A stretch of 8,568 nucleotides of DNA from JASFEQ01 sp050122535 (GCA_050122535.1 JASFIT010000194.1:1-8568); one strand, 5' to 3'. Shown: positions 1-6,805, numbered from the stretch's first letter. Notes: generated from the sequence alone by a model not told the origin. Translations and numbers: made by a program.

Positions 1-2
1 TA

Positions 3-35
3 GTAAAGAATCCAGGCCCTGAGGACCCTGCTTTG
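3..35. repeat. Upstream similarity block, copy 1 (matches 6916-6948)
   Basis: This 33-position stretch begins GTAAAGAATCC and continues with a purine and GGCCC. It aligns without gaps to 6916-6948 with 27 identical positions by hand count, including the first 11. It lies about 307 bases before the shared promoter-proximal block at 310, and its partner lies 310 bases before the second copy of that block. The repeat may extend left of the window. Its function is unknown; it could be part of a duplicated regulatory region or a fragment of a dispersed repeat. Confidence 0.5.
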
Positions 36-70
36 ATTTGCACTCAGAGGGGCTTAATTACGCTATCGTT

Positions 71-288
71 TTTTAAGTGCCTAAAGTGTTCTAGAGTGCC
101 TGCCCGCCAATGCCTCTTTGCACCGGGTTATTGAGCCTGTTCGAGCAGTGAGACACGACCAAATTGGCTGCATCGCTCATAAACGGCTGTGGCAGGCGGG
201 CCTAAAATGCCTAAAGTAAATGAGATTTTTGTCAGTCTAAAAATAGACCTCGCCAAAGGCGAGCACCTCAACTTTAGCTCACTTAAAA
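71..288. repeat. MITE-like non-coding element with imperfect terminal inverted repeats
   Basis: The left end TTTTAAGTGCCTAAAGT (71-87) is nearly the reverse complement of the right end ACTTTAGCTCACTTAAAA (271-288): 16 of 18 positions match, allowing one gap. The 10-mer TGCCTAAAGT at 78-87 recurs in direct orientation at 208-217. Two perfect hairpins lie near the right end, at 235-248 and 249-263. The element has no credible gene: a 76-codon minus-strand frame (128-358) has no recognisable domain and runs through the right inverted repeat and the shared block. Short length, terminal inverted repeats and no transposase fit a miniature inverted-repeat element or a dispersed intergenic repeat. 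No target-site duplication was identified, so transposition is inferred only. Confidence 0.5.
235..263. other. Two tandem perfect hairpins
   Basis: GTCTA-AAAA-TAGAC (235-248) is followed directly by CTCGCC-AAA-GGCGAG (249-263). Stems are 5 and 6 bp with loops of 4 and 3 bases. Read on the minus strand, the GC-rich stem is followed within a few bases by a run of five T, loosely like an intrinsic terminator, but no minus-strand gene reads into it. They are more likely internal structure of the surrounding inverted-repeat element. Confidence 0.45.
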
Positions 289-309
289 CTCGTTCTGTCG
301 GCGAAGGCC

Positions 310-364
310 AAGCCAAGAATTTCTGAGCTGGCCTAGAGGACCAGGTTTTTGACTTCAAAATAAA
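310..364 (+). promoter_or_regulatory. Shared upstream block, copy 1 (matches 7226-7279)
   Basis: This 55-base block ends 30 bases before the acyl-CoA dehydrogenase start. It matches the block 33 bases before the acyl-CoA synthetase start at 50 of 55 aligned positions (four substitutions and one missing T). Core strings are AAGCCAAGAATTTCT, AGAGGACCAGG and TTGACTTCAAAATAAA. Weaker similarity extends about 15 bases further upstream. In this copy AGGCCA (305-310) and TGGCCT (329-334) form a 6-bp inverted repeat. TTGACT at 349-354 resembles a -35 box, but no good -10 lies at the right distance. The block may be an operator or leader element giving both transcription units the same control; this is inferred from repetition and position. 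Confidence 0.6.
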
Positions 365-380
365 AGGTATGACGGCCCTG

Positions 381-386
381 AGGAGG
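381..386 (+). promoter_or_regulatory. Strong Shine-Dalgarno site for the acyl-CoA dehydrogenase gene
   Basis: AGGAGG with an 8-base gap to the ATG at 395 fixes the start of the first gene. The same 8-base gap is found at the acyl-CoA synthetase gene (GGAGG at 7300-7304). Confidence 0.85.
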
Positions 387-394
387 AAGGCTCT

Positions 395-2200
395 ATGGCA
401 GAAAAATTTGTCAGTGAGAGAAATTTAAAGTTCTTACTCTATGAAGTTTTTGATGCCACATCGCTGACCCAGTATCCCTATTACCAAGAACACAATAGGG
501 ACATCTTTGATATGGTTGTTGAAACAGCGCTGAAGATTGGGAAAGAGATTTTAAGACCTAATCTCCAGGAAATGGATAAGAACCCGCCCCAATATGTGGA
601 CGGGCAGGTAAAGGTTCATCCCTCTGTAAAGACCTTTCTAAGAGAATGCGGCGAAGGCGGATGGATAGGCTCAAACGCTCCCATAGAGATGGGAGGCCAA
701 CAGCTGCCCCTTATGATCGCCTTTGCATGCCGTTTCATTTTTTCCGCAGCCAACTACTCTGCCATGGTCTATCCCCTCCTCACAGACGGCGCTGCCCACC
801 TCATTGAGGTCTTCGGTACAGACGAGCTAAAGGAGACATACATTCCCAAAATGTTTTCAGGTGAATGGCAAGGCACCATGGCCCTGACAGAACCTCAGGC
901 GGGAAGCTCTGTGGGAGACATCACGACCTTGGCAGAGCCCACCGAAGAAGGTTACTACATGATACGCGGGCAAAAGATATTTATTTCCGCTTCGGATCAC
1001 AATGCCGTGGAAAATGTGGTTCATCTTATGCTCGCGAGAATCAAGGGGGCCCCGCCTGGGGTAAAAGGGATTTCGCTTTTTGTCGTACCCAAGTTCCGTC
1101 CGAGTGGAAACGGAGAGCTGGTCTTCAATGACGTGAATATTGCGGGACTCTATCACAAGCTGGGCTACCGGGGATCTCCAATCACCCAGATGAGCATGGG
1201 GGAGAACAACGACTGTCGGGGCTGGTTAGTGGGAGCGCCGAACAAGGGACTCGCCTGCATGTTCCAAATGATGAATGAGCAAAGGATTGATGTGGGACTC
1301 GGGGCTGCCGGGATAGCTTCGTCCGCCTACTATACGGCAATCGATTACTGCAAAGAACGGCCCCAGGGAAGGCGGCTTTCTGATAAAGACCCGACCCGGC
1401 CTCAAGTTCCCATTATTGAGCACCCGGACGTGAAAAGAATGCTTCTTTTCCAGCGCGCCATTGTGGAAGGTGCCCTCTCTCTTCTTTTTCAATGCGCTAT
1501 GTACGCGGATCTGGAAATCGTCCGGACCGGAGAAGAAAAGGAAAAATATTCCTTACTGCTAGACCTTCTAACGCCCGTGGCTAAATCCTACCCCGCGGAA
1601 ATGTGCATTCATTCTGTGAGTCAAGCGCTGCAGTGTCTGGGCGGGTATGGTTACTGTGATGAGTTTCCTGTTGAGCAGCACTACCGGGATGTGCGAATCC
1701 ATCCCATCCATGAGGGGACGACCGGCATTCAAGGGCAAGATCTCCTTGGCAGGAAAGTCAGAGTCAAAGATGGGAAAGCCTTTGCCCTTTTCTTGCAACA
1801 GGTCCAGGACACCATCACAACCGCCAAGGGTTTCCCGGAGCTCAAACACTATGCAGATGCATTGGAGAATGCTATCGGGAGCCTTGAGCAAGTAACAGCG
1901 CACCTCCTGGACATGGCCATCATACAAAGCCCTGAGGTCTTCTTGGCAGACGCCACCCTATATCTTGAGTTCTTCGGGATTATCAGTATAGCGTGGCAGT
2001 GGCTGCTCCAAGGCATAACCATCCAGAAGGGACTAAAGAGCAACCCCTCTGAATCGGAAGCAGATTTCATCCACGGAAAGATTTATACCATGCGCTTCTT
2101 CTTTGCCTACGAACTACCCAAGATAAGGGCCTTGGCAGAAACCTTGCTGGGCGGCGAAGGTATGACCGTTGAGATGAAAGCGAACCACTTTTCAGACTAG
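395..2200 (+). CDS. Acyl-CoA dehydrogenase, long (~600 aa) form
   Basis: The 601-residue product is a flavoprotein expected to desaturate an acyl-CoA between C2 and C3 in the cytoplasm, passing electrons to ETF or a similar carrier. Visible landmarks are LTEPQAGSS (164-172) of the FAD-contacting middle domain, RIDVGLGAAG (297-306) opening the C-terminal helical domain, LGGYGY (415-420), and IHEGTTGIQ (438-446), where Glu440 sits at the usual catalytic-base position. The family core is about 380-400 residues; here an extra N-terminal segment (about 1-35) and an extra helical C-terminal region (about 470-595) give the larger architecture also seen in DmdC- and FadE-like dehydrogenases. Chain length, branching or aromatic nature of the substrate cannot be deduced. 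The start is fixed by AGGAGG at 381-386. It is the first gene of the operon; only 42 bases without a hairpin separate it from the molybdenum-enzyme genes. Confidence 0.95.
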   Translation: MAEKFVSERNLKFLLYEVFDATSLTQYPYYQEHNRDIFDMVVETALKIGKEILRPNLQEMDKNPPQYVDGQVKVHPSVKTFLRECGEGGWIGSNAPIEMGGQQLPLMIAFACRFIFSAANYSAMVYPLLTDGAAHLIEVFGTDELKETYIPKMFSGEWQGTMALTEPQAGSSVGDITTLAEPTEEGYYMIRGQKIFISASDHNAVENVVHLMLARIKGAPPGVKGISLFVVPKFRPSGNGELVFNDVNIAGLYHKLGYRGSPITQMSMGENNDCRGWLVGAPNKGLACMFQMMNEQRIDVGLGAAGIASSAYYTAIDYCKERPQGRRLSDKDPTRPQVPIIEHPDVKRMLLFQRAIVEGALSLLFQCAMYADLEIVRTGEEKEKYSLLLDLLTPVAKSYPAEMCIHSVSQALQCLGGYGYCDEFPVEQHYRDVRIHPIHEGTTGIQGQDLLGRKVRVKDGKAFALFLQQVQDTITTAKGFPELKHYADALENAIGSLEQVTAHLLDMAIIQSPEVFLADATLYLEFFGIISIAWQWLLQGITIQKGLKSNPSESEADFIHGKIYTMRFFFAYELPKIRALAETLLGGEGMTVEMKANHFSD

Positions 2201-2242
2201 TTGCCATTTCAGTTTCTTCTGTAAACGTATGCAGACCGAGTT

Positions 2243-2758
2243 ATGAAAAGGAAAAGTACGACAGAGAACAACGAGATCCACCTGACCATCAATGGCAAAT
2301 CACACCTTTTGGTCGTTGGAGATCAGGTTAGTGGACTGGTCCCCTCGCACACGCTGGCCTACACCCTCAGGGAGACGCTGGGTTTCACCGGGACCAAGGT
2401 GGGTTGCGATCATGGCGCCTGTGGATCTTGTACAGTCCTCATGGATGGAAAACCCATTTTGTCATGCATGACCCTGACCATAGAGTGCAATGGAAAGAAC
2501 ATAACGACCGTTGAAGGTCTTGAAGATCCAGAGACCGGGCAGCCACATCCTCTGCAACAGGCCTTTATTGACCATACTGCCTTTCAATGCGGATTCTGCA
2601 CACCTGGAATCCTTCTGGCCTCAAAGGCGCTGCTGGACAACAATCCCTCTCCCCATGAACGAGAAGTAAAGGATGCCCTCGCAGGACACTTTTGCAGGTG
2701 TATAAGCCACTACCATGTGGTCGATGCCGTACTGGAAGCCGCCAAAAAAGGAAGATGA
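2243..2758 (+). CDS. Molybdenum hydroxylase [2Fe-2S] small subunit (xanthine dehydrogenase / 4-hydroxybenzoyl-CoA reductase family)
   Basis: The 171-residue electron-transfer subunit carries two [2Fe-2S] clusters. The N-terminal ferredoxin-like domain has Cys55, Cys60, Cys63 and Cys75 (GCDHGACGSC, then LSC). The C-terminal helical domain has Cys116 and Cys119 in QCGFCTPG and Cys151 and Cys153 in FCRC. All eight ligands are present, so it should be functional. It relays electrons from the molybdenum site to the FAD subunit, or the reverse in a reductase. After CRC the usual TGY is replaced by ISHY, a small departure near the second cluster. There is no twin-arginine signal, so the complex should be cytoplasmic. 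The upstream ribosome site is weak (purine-rich ACCGAG before ATG 2243), suggesting translation partly dependent on the preceding gene. Its stop codon overlaps the start of the next gene. It corresponds in role to HcrC, but orthology is not shown. Confidence 0.93.
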   Translation: MKRKSTTENNEIHLTINGKSHLLVVGDQVSGLVPSHTLAYTLRETLGFTGTKVGCDHGACGSCTVLMDGKPILSCMTLTIECNGKNITTVEGLEDPETGQPHPLQQAFIDHTAFQCGFCTPGILLASKALLDNNPSPHEREVKDALAGHFCRCISHYHVVDAVLEAAKKGR

Positions 2759-5043
2759 TGCGCATGCCCGAGCAATACAGGTACATAGGGAAACCAACAC
2801 CCCGCAAGGATGCCATTGAAATCGTAACAGGCAGGGCCAAATACATAGACGATATGCAAATGCCGCGCATGCTCCATGGCAAAGCCCTTAGGAGTCCTTA
2901 TCCCCATGCCAATATCACCAGCATTGACACAACCAAGGCGGAAACAATCCCCGGGGTTAAGGCGGTTCTTACATACAAGAATGTCCCTGACTGGAGGACG
3001 GGAACGCCTCGTCATGTCAGCGTGCTGGACAGGAGAGTCCGTTTTGTTGGGGATGCGGTGGCTTTAGTAGCCGCAGAAACCCAGGAATTGGCAATGGCAT
3101 CGCTGGACCGCATCGAGGTGGAATATGAACAACTCCCTGCCGTTTATGACGTGGAAGAGGCCATAAAACCTGGTGCACCTCAGCTATACAAGGAGTTTCC
3201 CGGCAATCTTCTCCCGCTCGATGTCCCTGTGTTCGGACCAAAGACGCTTCAGGGCGTTGTTCTGGGTGATATGGCAAAGGGATTCCAAGAAGCCGATCTT
3301 ATCGGTGAAGGGACCTATGCCTATGAGAACGTTCCCAATCCACTACCCATCGAACCGCCGGGCGTTATAGCCGAATGGACAGAACCAAATAAACTGACTG
3401 TTTGGTCTTCAACCCAGAGTGTCACCTGGTATCGACACATGATGATGCCCAGAATGGATTTCCCTGATATCCGAACCATTGGTACACAATGTGGTGGGAG
3501 TTTTGGATCAAAAAACTACTCGGCGCAGCCCTTTTTCTATGCAGCCGCCCTGGCAAAGGCTGCGGGCAGGCCCGTTAAGGTATGTTTCACAAAGGAAGAA
3601 CACCTTGGTGCATTTGCCTTGCGTTTAGGGTCCCGGTTTCGAGGAAAGGTGGGAATCAAGAAGGACGGCACAATAACGGCCGTTTCAGGGGAGTGGTTCG
3701 TTGACACAGGCGCATTTTCAGATATGGCGCAGGCCCAAGTTGCTGTGGGCTGTGGTGAAGCGCAACTCATGCTGAGATGCCCCAACTGGGATGTAAAGAC
3801 CAAACTGGTCTGCACAAATCGAAACCCTTCAGGCATTGTCAGGGGCTTTGGTGGCCAGGAGCTTGAGAGCTCGCTTTTTCCCATTTTGGAAACGGCCATG
3901 GCAAAGGCTGATCTTGATCCTGTTGAATTCTACAAAAAGAACTATGTGAAACCGGGTGATGGTTACTACTGGCGAAATGGAGAATGGTATGTTTGCAAAG
4001 GCCGGGACTATTCAGATGCCATAGACAAAGGCGCTCAGGCCTTTGGCTGGAAAGAGAAGTGGAAAGGATGGTTTAAACCCACAACAATCAAAGATGTCAG
4101 ACGGATAGGCGTTGGGGTCGGGGTGCATGGAAACGCGGATGTGGGGGAAAGCGTTTCAGAGGCCTACGTGAGGCTCAACCCGGACAATTCGGCCACCATA
4201 CACACATGCGTGTCCGAACCGGGTACGGGGCAGCGAAGCAGCCTTTGTAAAATGGTCGCTGAGGTCCTGCAAATTCCCATAGAGAAAGTCAGCATAGCGC
4301 CTGCTGACAGCCTTATCAATCCATTCGATTTCGGACTTCTCGGCTCTAGAGGGACCTATGCTATAGCGTCCGCAGTGATAGACGCTGCCGAAGAGGCCAG
4401 GGCAAAGCTCTTAGAGCAGGCTGCCCCTATACTGAAAGCGGTCCCTGAAGATCTGGAAAGCGAAGAGGGCATGGTATATGTCAAAGGCAGACCTGATGAG
4501 GGTATCCCCTGGAGGAAGGTCCTTGGTCTCATGCATACATGCACGGGTTTCGGGCGATTCGATCCCGACTATTCCGTGCCCAACTTTCTCATCCTGTTTG
4601 CAGAAGTTCAAGTGGATACGGCAACTGGCAAAGTGGATTTGCTCAGGGTGGTTATTGGCACGGATGTGGGTCAGATCATTGATCCGCCGTCGATCGAGGG
4701 TCAACTCCATGGAGCCCTGGGGGCGGCAGGAATAGATACGGCCATATTTGAAGAGACCATCCTCGATGAAGCCATGGGCCATATTTTGAACCTTAATATG
4801 TTGGACTATAAATGGCGTACGTTCCTTGAACTCCCTCAGTTCCAGAACGTGATCCTTGAAACACCTATTGAGACCCACCGGTACAAGGCGGTTGGCGTTG
4901 GGGAAATATCGACGGCACCTGGGCCCAGCGCCATCCTCATGGCCGTCTCCAATGCGGTGGGCAAAAAAATGAGCGAATACCCGCTCACACCTGACAAGAT
5001 TCTCACGGCCTTGGGCAAGATACGGGGGGATAGGAAGACATGA
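2758..5043 (+). CDS. Molybdenum hydroxylase catalytic subunit, molybdopterin-binding (xanthine dehydrogenase / HcrA-like)
   Basis: The roughly 761-residue catalytic subunit would bind the molybdopterin cofactor and the substrate. From ATG 2758, the N-terminal part (about 10-125) is the aldehyde oxidase/xanthine dehydrogenase a/b hammerhead domain; molybdopterin-binding domains follow. Landmarks are QCGGSFGSK (244-252), NPSGIVRGFGGQE (356-368) and KAVGVGEIS (710-718), whose Glu716 matches the family's active-site glutamate. There is no VAYxCSFR loop, so it is not a CO dehydrogenase. The usual DxGxG-type loop reads SEPGTGQ (486-492). Length fits HcrA-type subunits (about 770). Three in-frame ATGs compete: 2755 (ATGA overlap), 2758 (TGATG overlap) and 2764. 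AGGA at 2749-2752 lies 5 bases from 2758, which I prefer. Family members hydroxylate N-heterocycles and aldehydes, or reductively dehydroxylate 4-hydroxybenzoyl-CoA; the substrate here is unknown, with a CoA thioester favoured by context. Confidence 0.93.
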   Translation: MRMPEQYRYIGKPTPRKDAIEIVTGRAKYIDDMQMPRMLHGKALRSPYPHANITSIDTTKAETIPGVKAVLTYKNVPDWRTGTPRHVSVLDRRVRFVGDAVALVAAETQELAMASLDRIEVEYEQLPAVYDVEEAIKPGAPQLYKEFPGNLLPLDVPVFGPKTLQGVVLGDMAKGFQEADLIGEGTYAYENVPNPLPIEPPGVIAEWTEPNKLTVWSSTQSVTWYRHMMMPRMDFPDIRTIGTQCGGSFGSKNYSAQPFFYAAALAKAAGRPVKVCFTKEEHLGAFALRLGSRFRGKVGIKKDGTITAVSGEWFVDTGAFSDMAQAQVAVGCGEAQLMLRCPNWDVKTKLVCTNRNPSGIVRGFGGQELESSLFPILETAMAKADLDPVEFYKKNYVKPGDGYYWRNGEWYVCKGRDYSDAIDKGAQAFGWKEKWKGWFKPTTIKDVRRIGVGVGVHGNADVGESVSEAYVRLNPDNSATIHTCVSEPGTGQRSSLCKMVAEVLQIPIEKVSIAPADSLINPFDFGLLGSRGTYAIASAVIDAAEEARAKLLEQAAPILKAVPEDLESEEGMVYVKGRPDEGIPWRKVLGLMHTCTGFGRFDPDYSVPNFLILFAEVQVDTATGKVDLLRVVIGTDVGQIIDPPSIEGQLHGALGAAGIDTAIFEETILDEAMGHILNLNMLDYKWRTFLELPQFQNVILETPIETHRYKAVGVGEISTAPGPSAILMAVSNAVGKKMSEYPLTPDKILTALGKIRGDRKT

Positions 5044-6011
5044 AATTCTTTAAACATTTTAACGCCAAATCTGTGGATGAAGCCCTTTCATTGCTCAGGG
5101 ACTGTCAAGGCAAGGCGAAACTCATTGCGGGCGGAACGGATCTTCTCGGGAGTCTCAAGGACGACATTCTGCCCGACTATCCTGTAGCACTTATAAACAT
5201 CAAATCCGTCCCTGGCTTGGACCACATTCGCGAGAATGGGGAAGGATTGAGCATAGGACCGTCCACAGAACTGGCCGAGATCGTCCGCTCGCCGGTAATC
5301 AGAAAGAAATACCCAGTGCTTTCAGAAGCGGCTGAAACAGTCGCCACGCCTGAAATCCGTAACATGGCCACGTTGGGCGGGAACTTATGCCAGGACACAC
5401 GATGCTGGTACTATAGGTATCCCCATGAGATGGGCGGACGGATCCTATGCTATCGGAAAGGCAGCGGTCCCTGCCACGCACTGAAGGGTGACAACCGGTA
5501 CCACGCCATCATGGGGGGCAAGGTCTGTTTTGCCGTATGTCCATCAGACATGGCCATTGCCCTGACTGCACTGGATTCCCGTCTTAAGATCGCTAAACCG
5601 GAGGGGGATAGGGATGTCCTGATCAAGGACGCCTATAATGCCCTGGGAGGCGTTTTGGAGCCGGATGAGTTTCTAGCGAAGATCCATGTCCCCCAACTCC
5701 CAAAAGGGGCAAAGCAAACATTCATCAAATTCACATTGAGGAAACCTGTTGACTTTGCCATCGTGAGCGTCGCATCTGTAATCGTGGTGGACGATGGCGT
5801 TTGCAGGGACGCAAGGATAGCCCTTGGCGCTGTGGCCCCCACACCCGTGAGAGCCACAGATGCGGAGGAGGCTATTAAGGGAGAAGTTATCGATGCCAAA
5901 ACAGCGGAAAGAGCAGCTGTAGCGGCAGTGGCCAGCGCAAAACCTATGAGCATGAATGCTTACAAGATTGAGATCACCAAGGCGCTGGTAAAAAGAGCCC
6001 TATTATCATGA
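5040..6011 (+). CDS. Molybdenum hydroxylase FAD subunit with cysteine-rich [4Fe-4S] insert (HcrB/PaoB-like)
   Basis: The 323-residue FAD-binding subunit shows AGGTDLL (30-36), contacting FAD in this family, and NMATLGGNLCQDTRC (108-122). An insert of about 45 residues follows, carrying Cys122, Cys137, Cys145, Cys163 and Cys167, before PSDMAIAL (168-175) resumes the usual fold. The C-terminal CO-dehydrogenase-flavoprotein domain runs from about 222 to the end. Such an insert with a [4Fe-4S] cluster is known in 4-hydroxybenzoyl-CoA reductase HcrB and in the periplasmic aldehyde oxidoreductase subunit PaoB, but absent from most xanthine dehydrogenases. The RYHAIMGG stretch and long Cys145-Cys163 gap look somewhat more PaoB-like. 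The cluster could help feed electrons in for a low-potential reduction, but that is inference. ATG 5040 overlaps the previous stop by 4 bases (ATGA), with a G-rich ribosome site at 5024-5035. It ends the operon; no terminator hairpin is visible in the 42 bases after it. Confidence 0.92.
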   Translation: MKFFKHFNAKSVDEALSLLRDCQGKAKLIAGGTDLLGSLKDDILPDYPVALINIKSVPGLDHIRENGEGLSIGPSTELAEIVRSPVIRKKYPVLSEAAETVATPEIRNMATLGGNLCQDTRCWYYRYPHEMGGRILCYRKGSGPCHALKGDNRYHAIMGGKVCFAVCPSDMAIALTALDSRLKIAKPEGDRDVLIKDAYNALGGVLEPDEFLAKIHVPQLPKGAKQTFIKFTLRKPVDFAIVSVASVIVVDDGVCRDARIALGAVAPTPVRATDAEEAIKGEVIDAKTAERAAVAAVASAKPMSMNAYKIEITKALVKRALLS

Positions 6012-6053
6012 GCCCTTCACCGCTGTCCTCCCTTACTCATCTTTGATAATTAT

Positions 6054-6734
6054 TCACTCCGAGCTCTCTTCCAAAAATTGCTTTAGAGTGATTGTTTCTC
6101 CGGGCTTTGCAACAATGAACTCTTCATCCCATGGACCGTGAATCATCTTTTTGATGAGGACCCTAGAACCTCTCATCTCTTCATAGCGTAGATTTAACTG
6201 CTTGGCTGCCCGCTGCGCATGATCACGGTATTTGCCTATTTCGTTATGGCCGGTATTGACAAATAGAATTCTTTTGTAATGGGCAAACATGGTCTTCATG
6301 ACCCGATCTGCGATCTCCTTTCCATGGCGTCTAACGGTCCTCTGATACTCTTCCAGAGGCGTGTCACCCACCTCTATGAATCCTTTTGCCAGGAAAAAGG
6401 TCCCTTTCTCCTCCTTCATCTTTTGCATGTAAGCAGCATGGGAACCGAGAAATATGGCAATACAGTCATGAACCTTGGGAATGACAAGGGTGGCTGTCTC
6501 TGGTGCCTTTAATCCTACGGCACCATTGGAGCAGAGCCCGTATCCCAAAATGAGTATCTCCGCATCATTGGCTGATTTGTCGATAGCCTCCTGAAGCGTA
6601 TTCTTCAGATTTTCGGGCCTGAAATGAAGACCGAAGTCCAGGATCTCGTAGCCGATTTCCGGGGGTAGAATGGGCAGCATCTCCTCCAGGACAGCCGCAC
6701 AGGCAATTATCTTCTTAGTTGATTTAGTCATCAT
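6054..6734 (-). CDS. DUF1638 family protein of unknown function
   Basis: From ATG at 6734 the product is 226 residues. I recognise the DUF1638 pattern: an N-terminal IIACAAVLEEM with Cys12, LHFRPENL (36-43), LGYGLCSNG (63-71) with Cys68, VIPKVHDCIAIFLGS (84-98) with His89 and Cys91, and a C-terminal basic/glycine segment. The conserved cysteines and histidines could form a metal or cofactor site, but no biochemical function is established to my knowledge. I recall relatives occurring near corrinoid methyltransferase genes in some methanogens and deltaproteobacteria; no such gene is visible here. There is no signal peptide or membrane segment. A TTG at 6746 and an ATG at 6731 are alternative starts; ribosome-site evidence is weak for all (AGG at 6735-6737). 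It converges on the molybdenum-enzyme operon with a 42-base gap, so it is separately transcribed and its link to that pathway is uncertain. Confidence 0.85.
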   Translation of the reverse strand: MMTKSTKKIIACAAVLEEMLPILPPEIGYEILDFGLHFRPENLKNTLQEAIDKSANDAEILILGYGLCSNGAVGLKAPETATLVIPKVHDCIAIFLGSHAAYMQKMKEEKGTFFLAKGFIEVGDTPLEEYQRTVRRHGKEIADRVMKTMFAHYKRILFVNTGHNEIGKYRDHAQRAAKQLNLRYEEMRGSRVLIKKMIHGPWDEEFIVAKPGETITLKQFLEESSE

Positions 6735-6776
6735 CCTGTTTTTCAATCTCTTTTGTTAGTATTTTTAGCTGCCTGA

Positions 6777-6805
6777 ATTCTGTAGAGCAATTGACAAAAA
6801 GTCAA
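6777..6805 (-). promoter_or_regulatory. Possible sigma70-type promoter for the DUF1638 gene
   Basis: On the minus strand, TTGACT (6805-6800) and CAGAAT (6782-6777) are separated by 17 bases, matching the -35 and -10 consensus at 5 and 4 of 6 positions. The -10 lies about 42 bases before ATG 6734. The -35 is one arm of a short palindrome, TTGAC-AAAAA-GTCAA on the plus strand (6791-6805), which could also bind a regulator. Matches of this quality occur by chance. Confidence 0.33.

Noticed and set aside
3..134. Open plus-strand frame at the left edge that could be the tail of an upstream gene
   Set aside because: The 43 residues show no domain character, and the DNA is similar to the non-coding block at 6916, so it is more likely intergenic.
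130..200. tRNA-like GTTCGAGC string
   Set aside because: No acceptor stem, anticodon arm or cloverleaf can be built around it.
329..345. Sigma54 (-24/-12) promoter in the shared block
   Set aside because: The GG at 330-331 is followed at the required spacing by CA instead of GC in copy 1, and likewise in copy 2.
128..358. 76-codon minus-strand frame before the acyl-CoA dehydrogenase
   Set aside because: It has no recognisable domain and runs through the right inverted repeat, the hairpins and the shared regulatory block, so it is best explained as chance coding of repeat DNA.
349..377. Sigma70 promoter from TTGACT in the shared upstream block
   Set aside because: No acceptable -10 hexamer lies 16-18 bases downstream in either copy, so TTGACT was kept only as part of the conserved block.
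2692..2757. TTG start extending the molybdopterin subunit by 22 residues
   Set aside because: The extra residues are basic, lack family similarity and lie entirely within the small-subunit gene; ATGs at 2755-2764 give the usual overlap and a better ribosome site.
6012..6053. Bidirectional terminator between the FAD subunit and DUF1638 genes
   Set aside because: No convincing stem followed by a T-run could be found in the 42 bases between the convergent genes.
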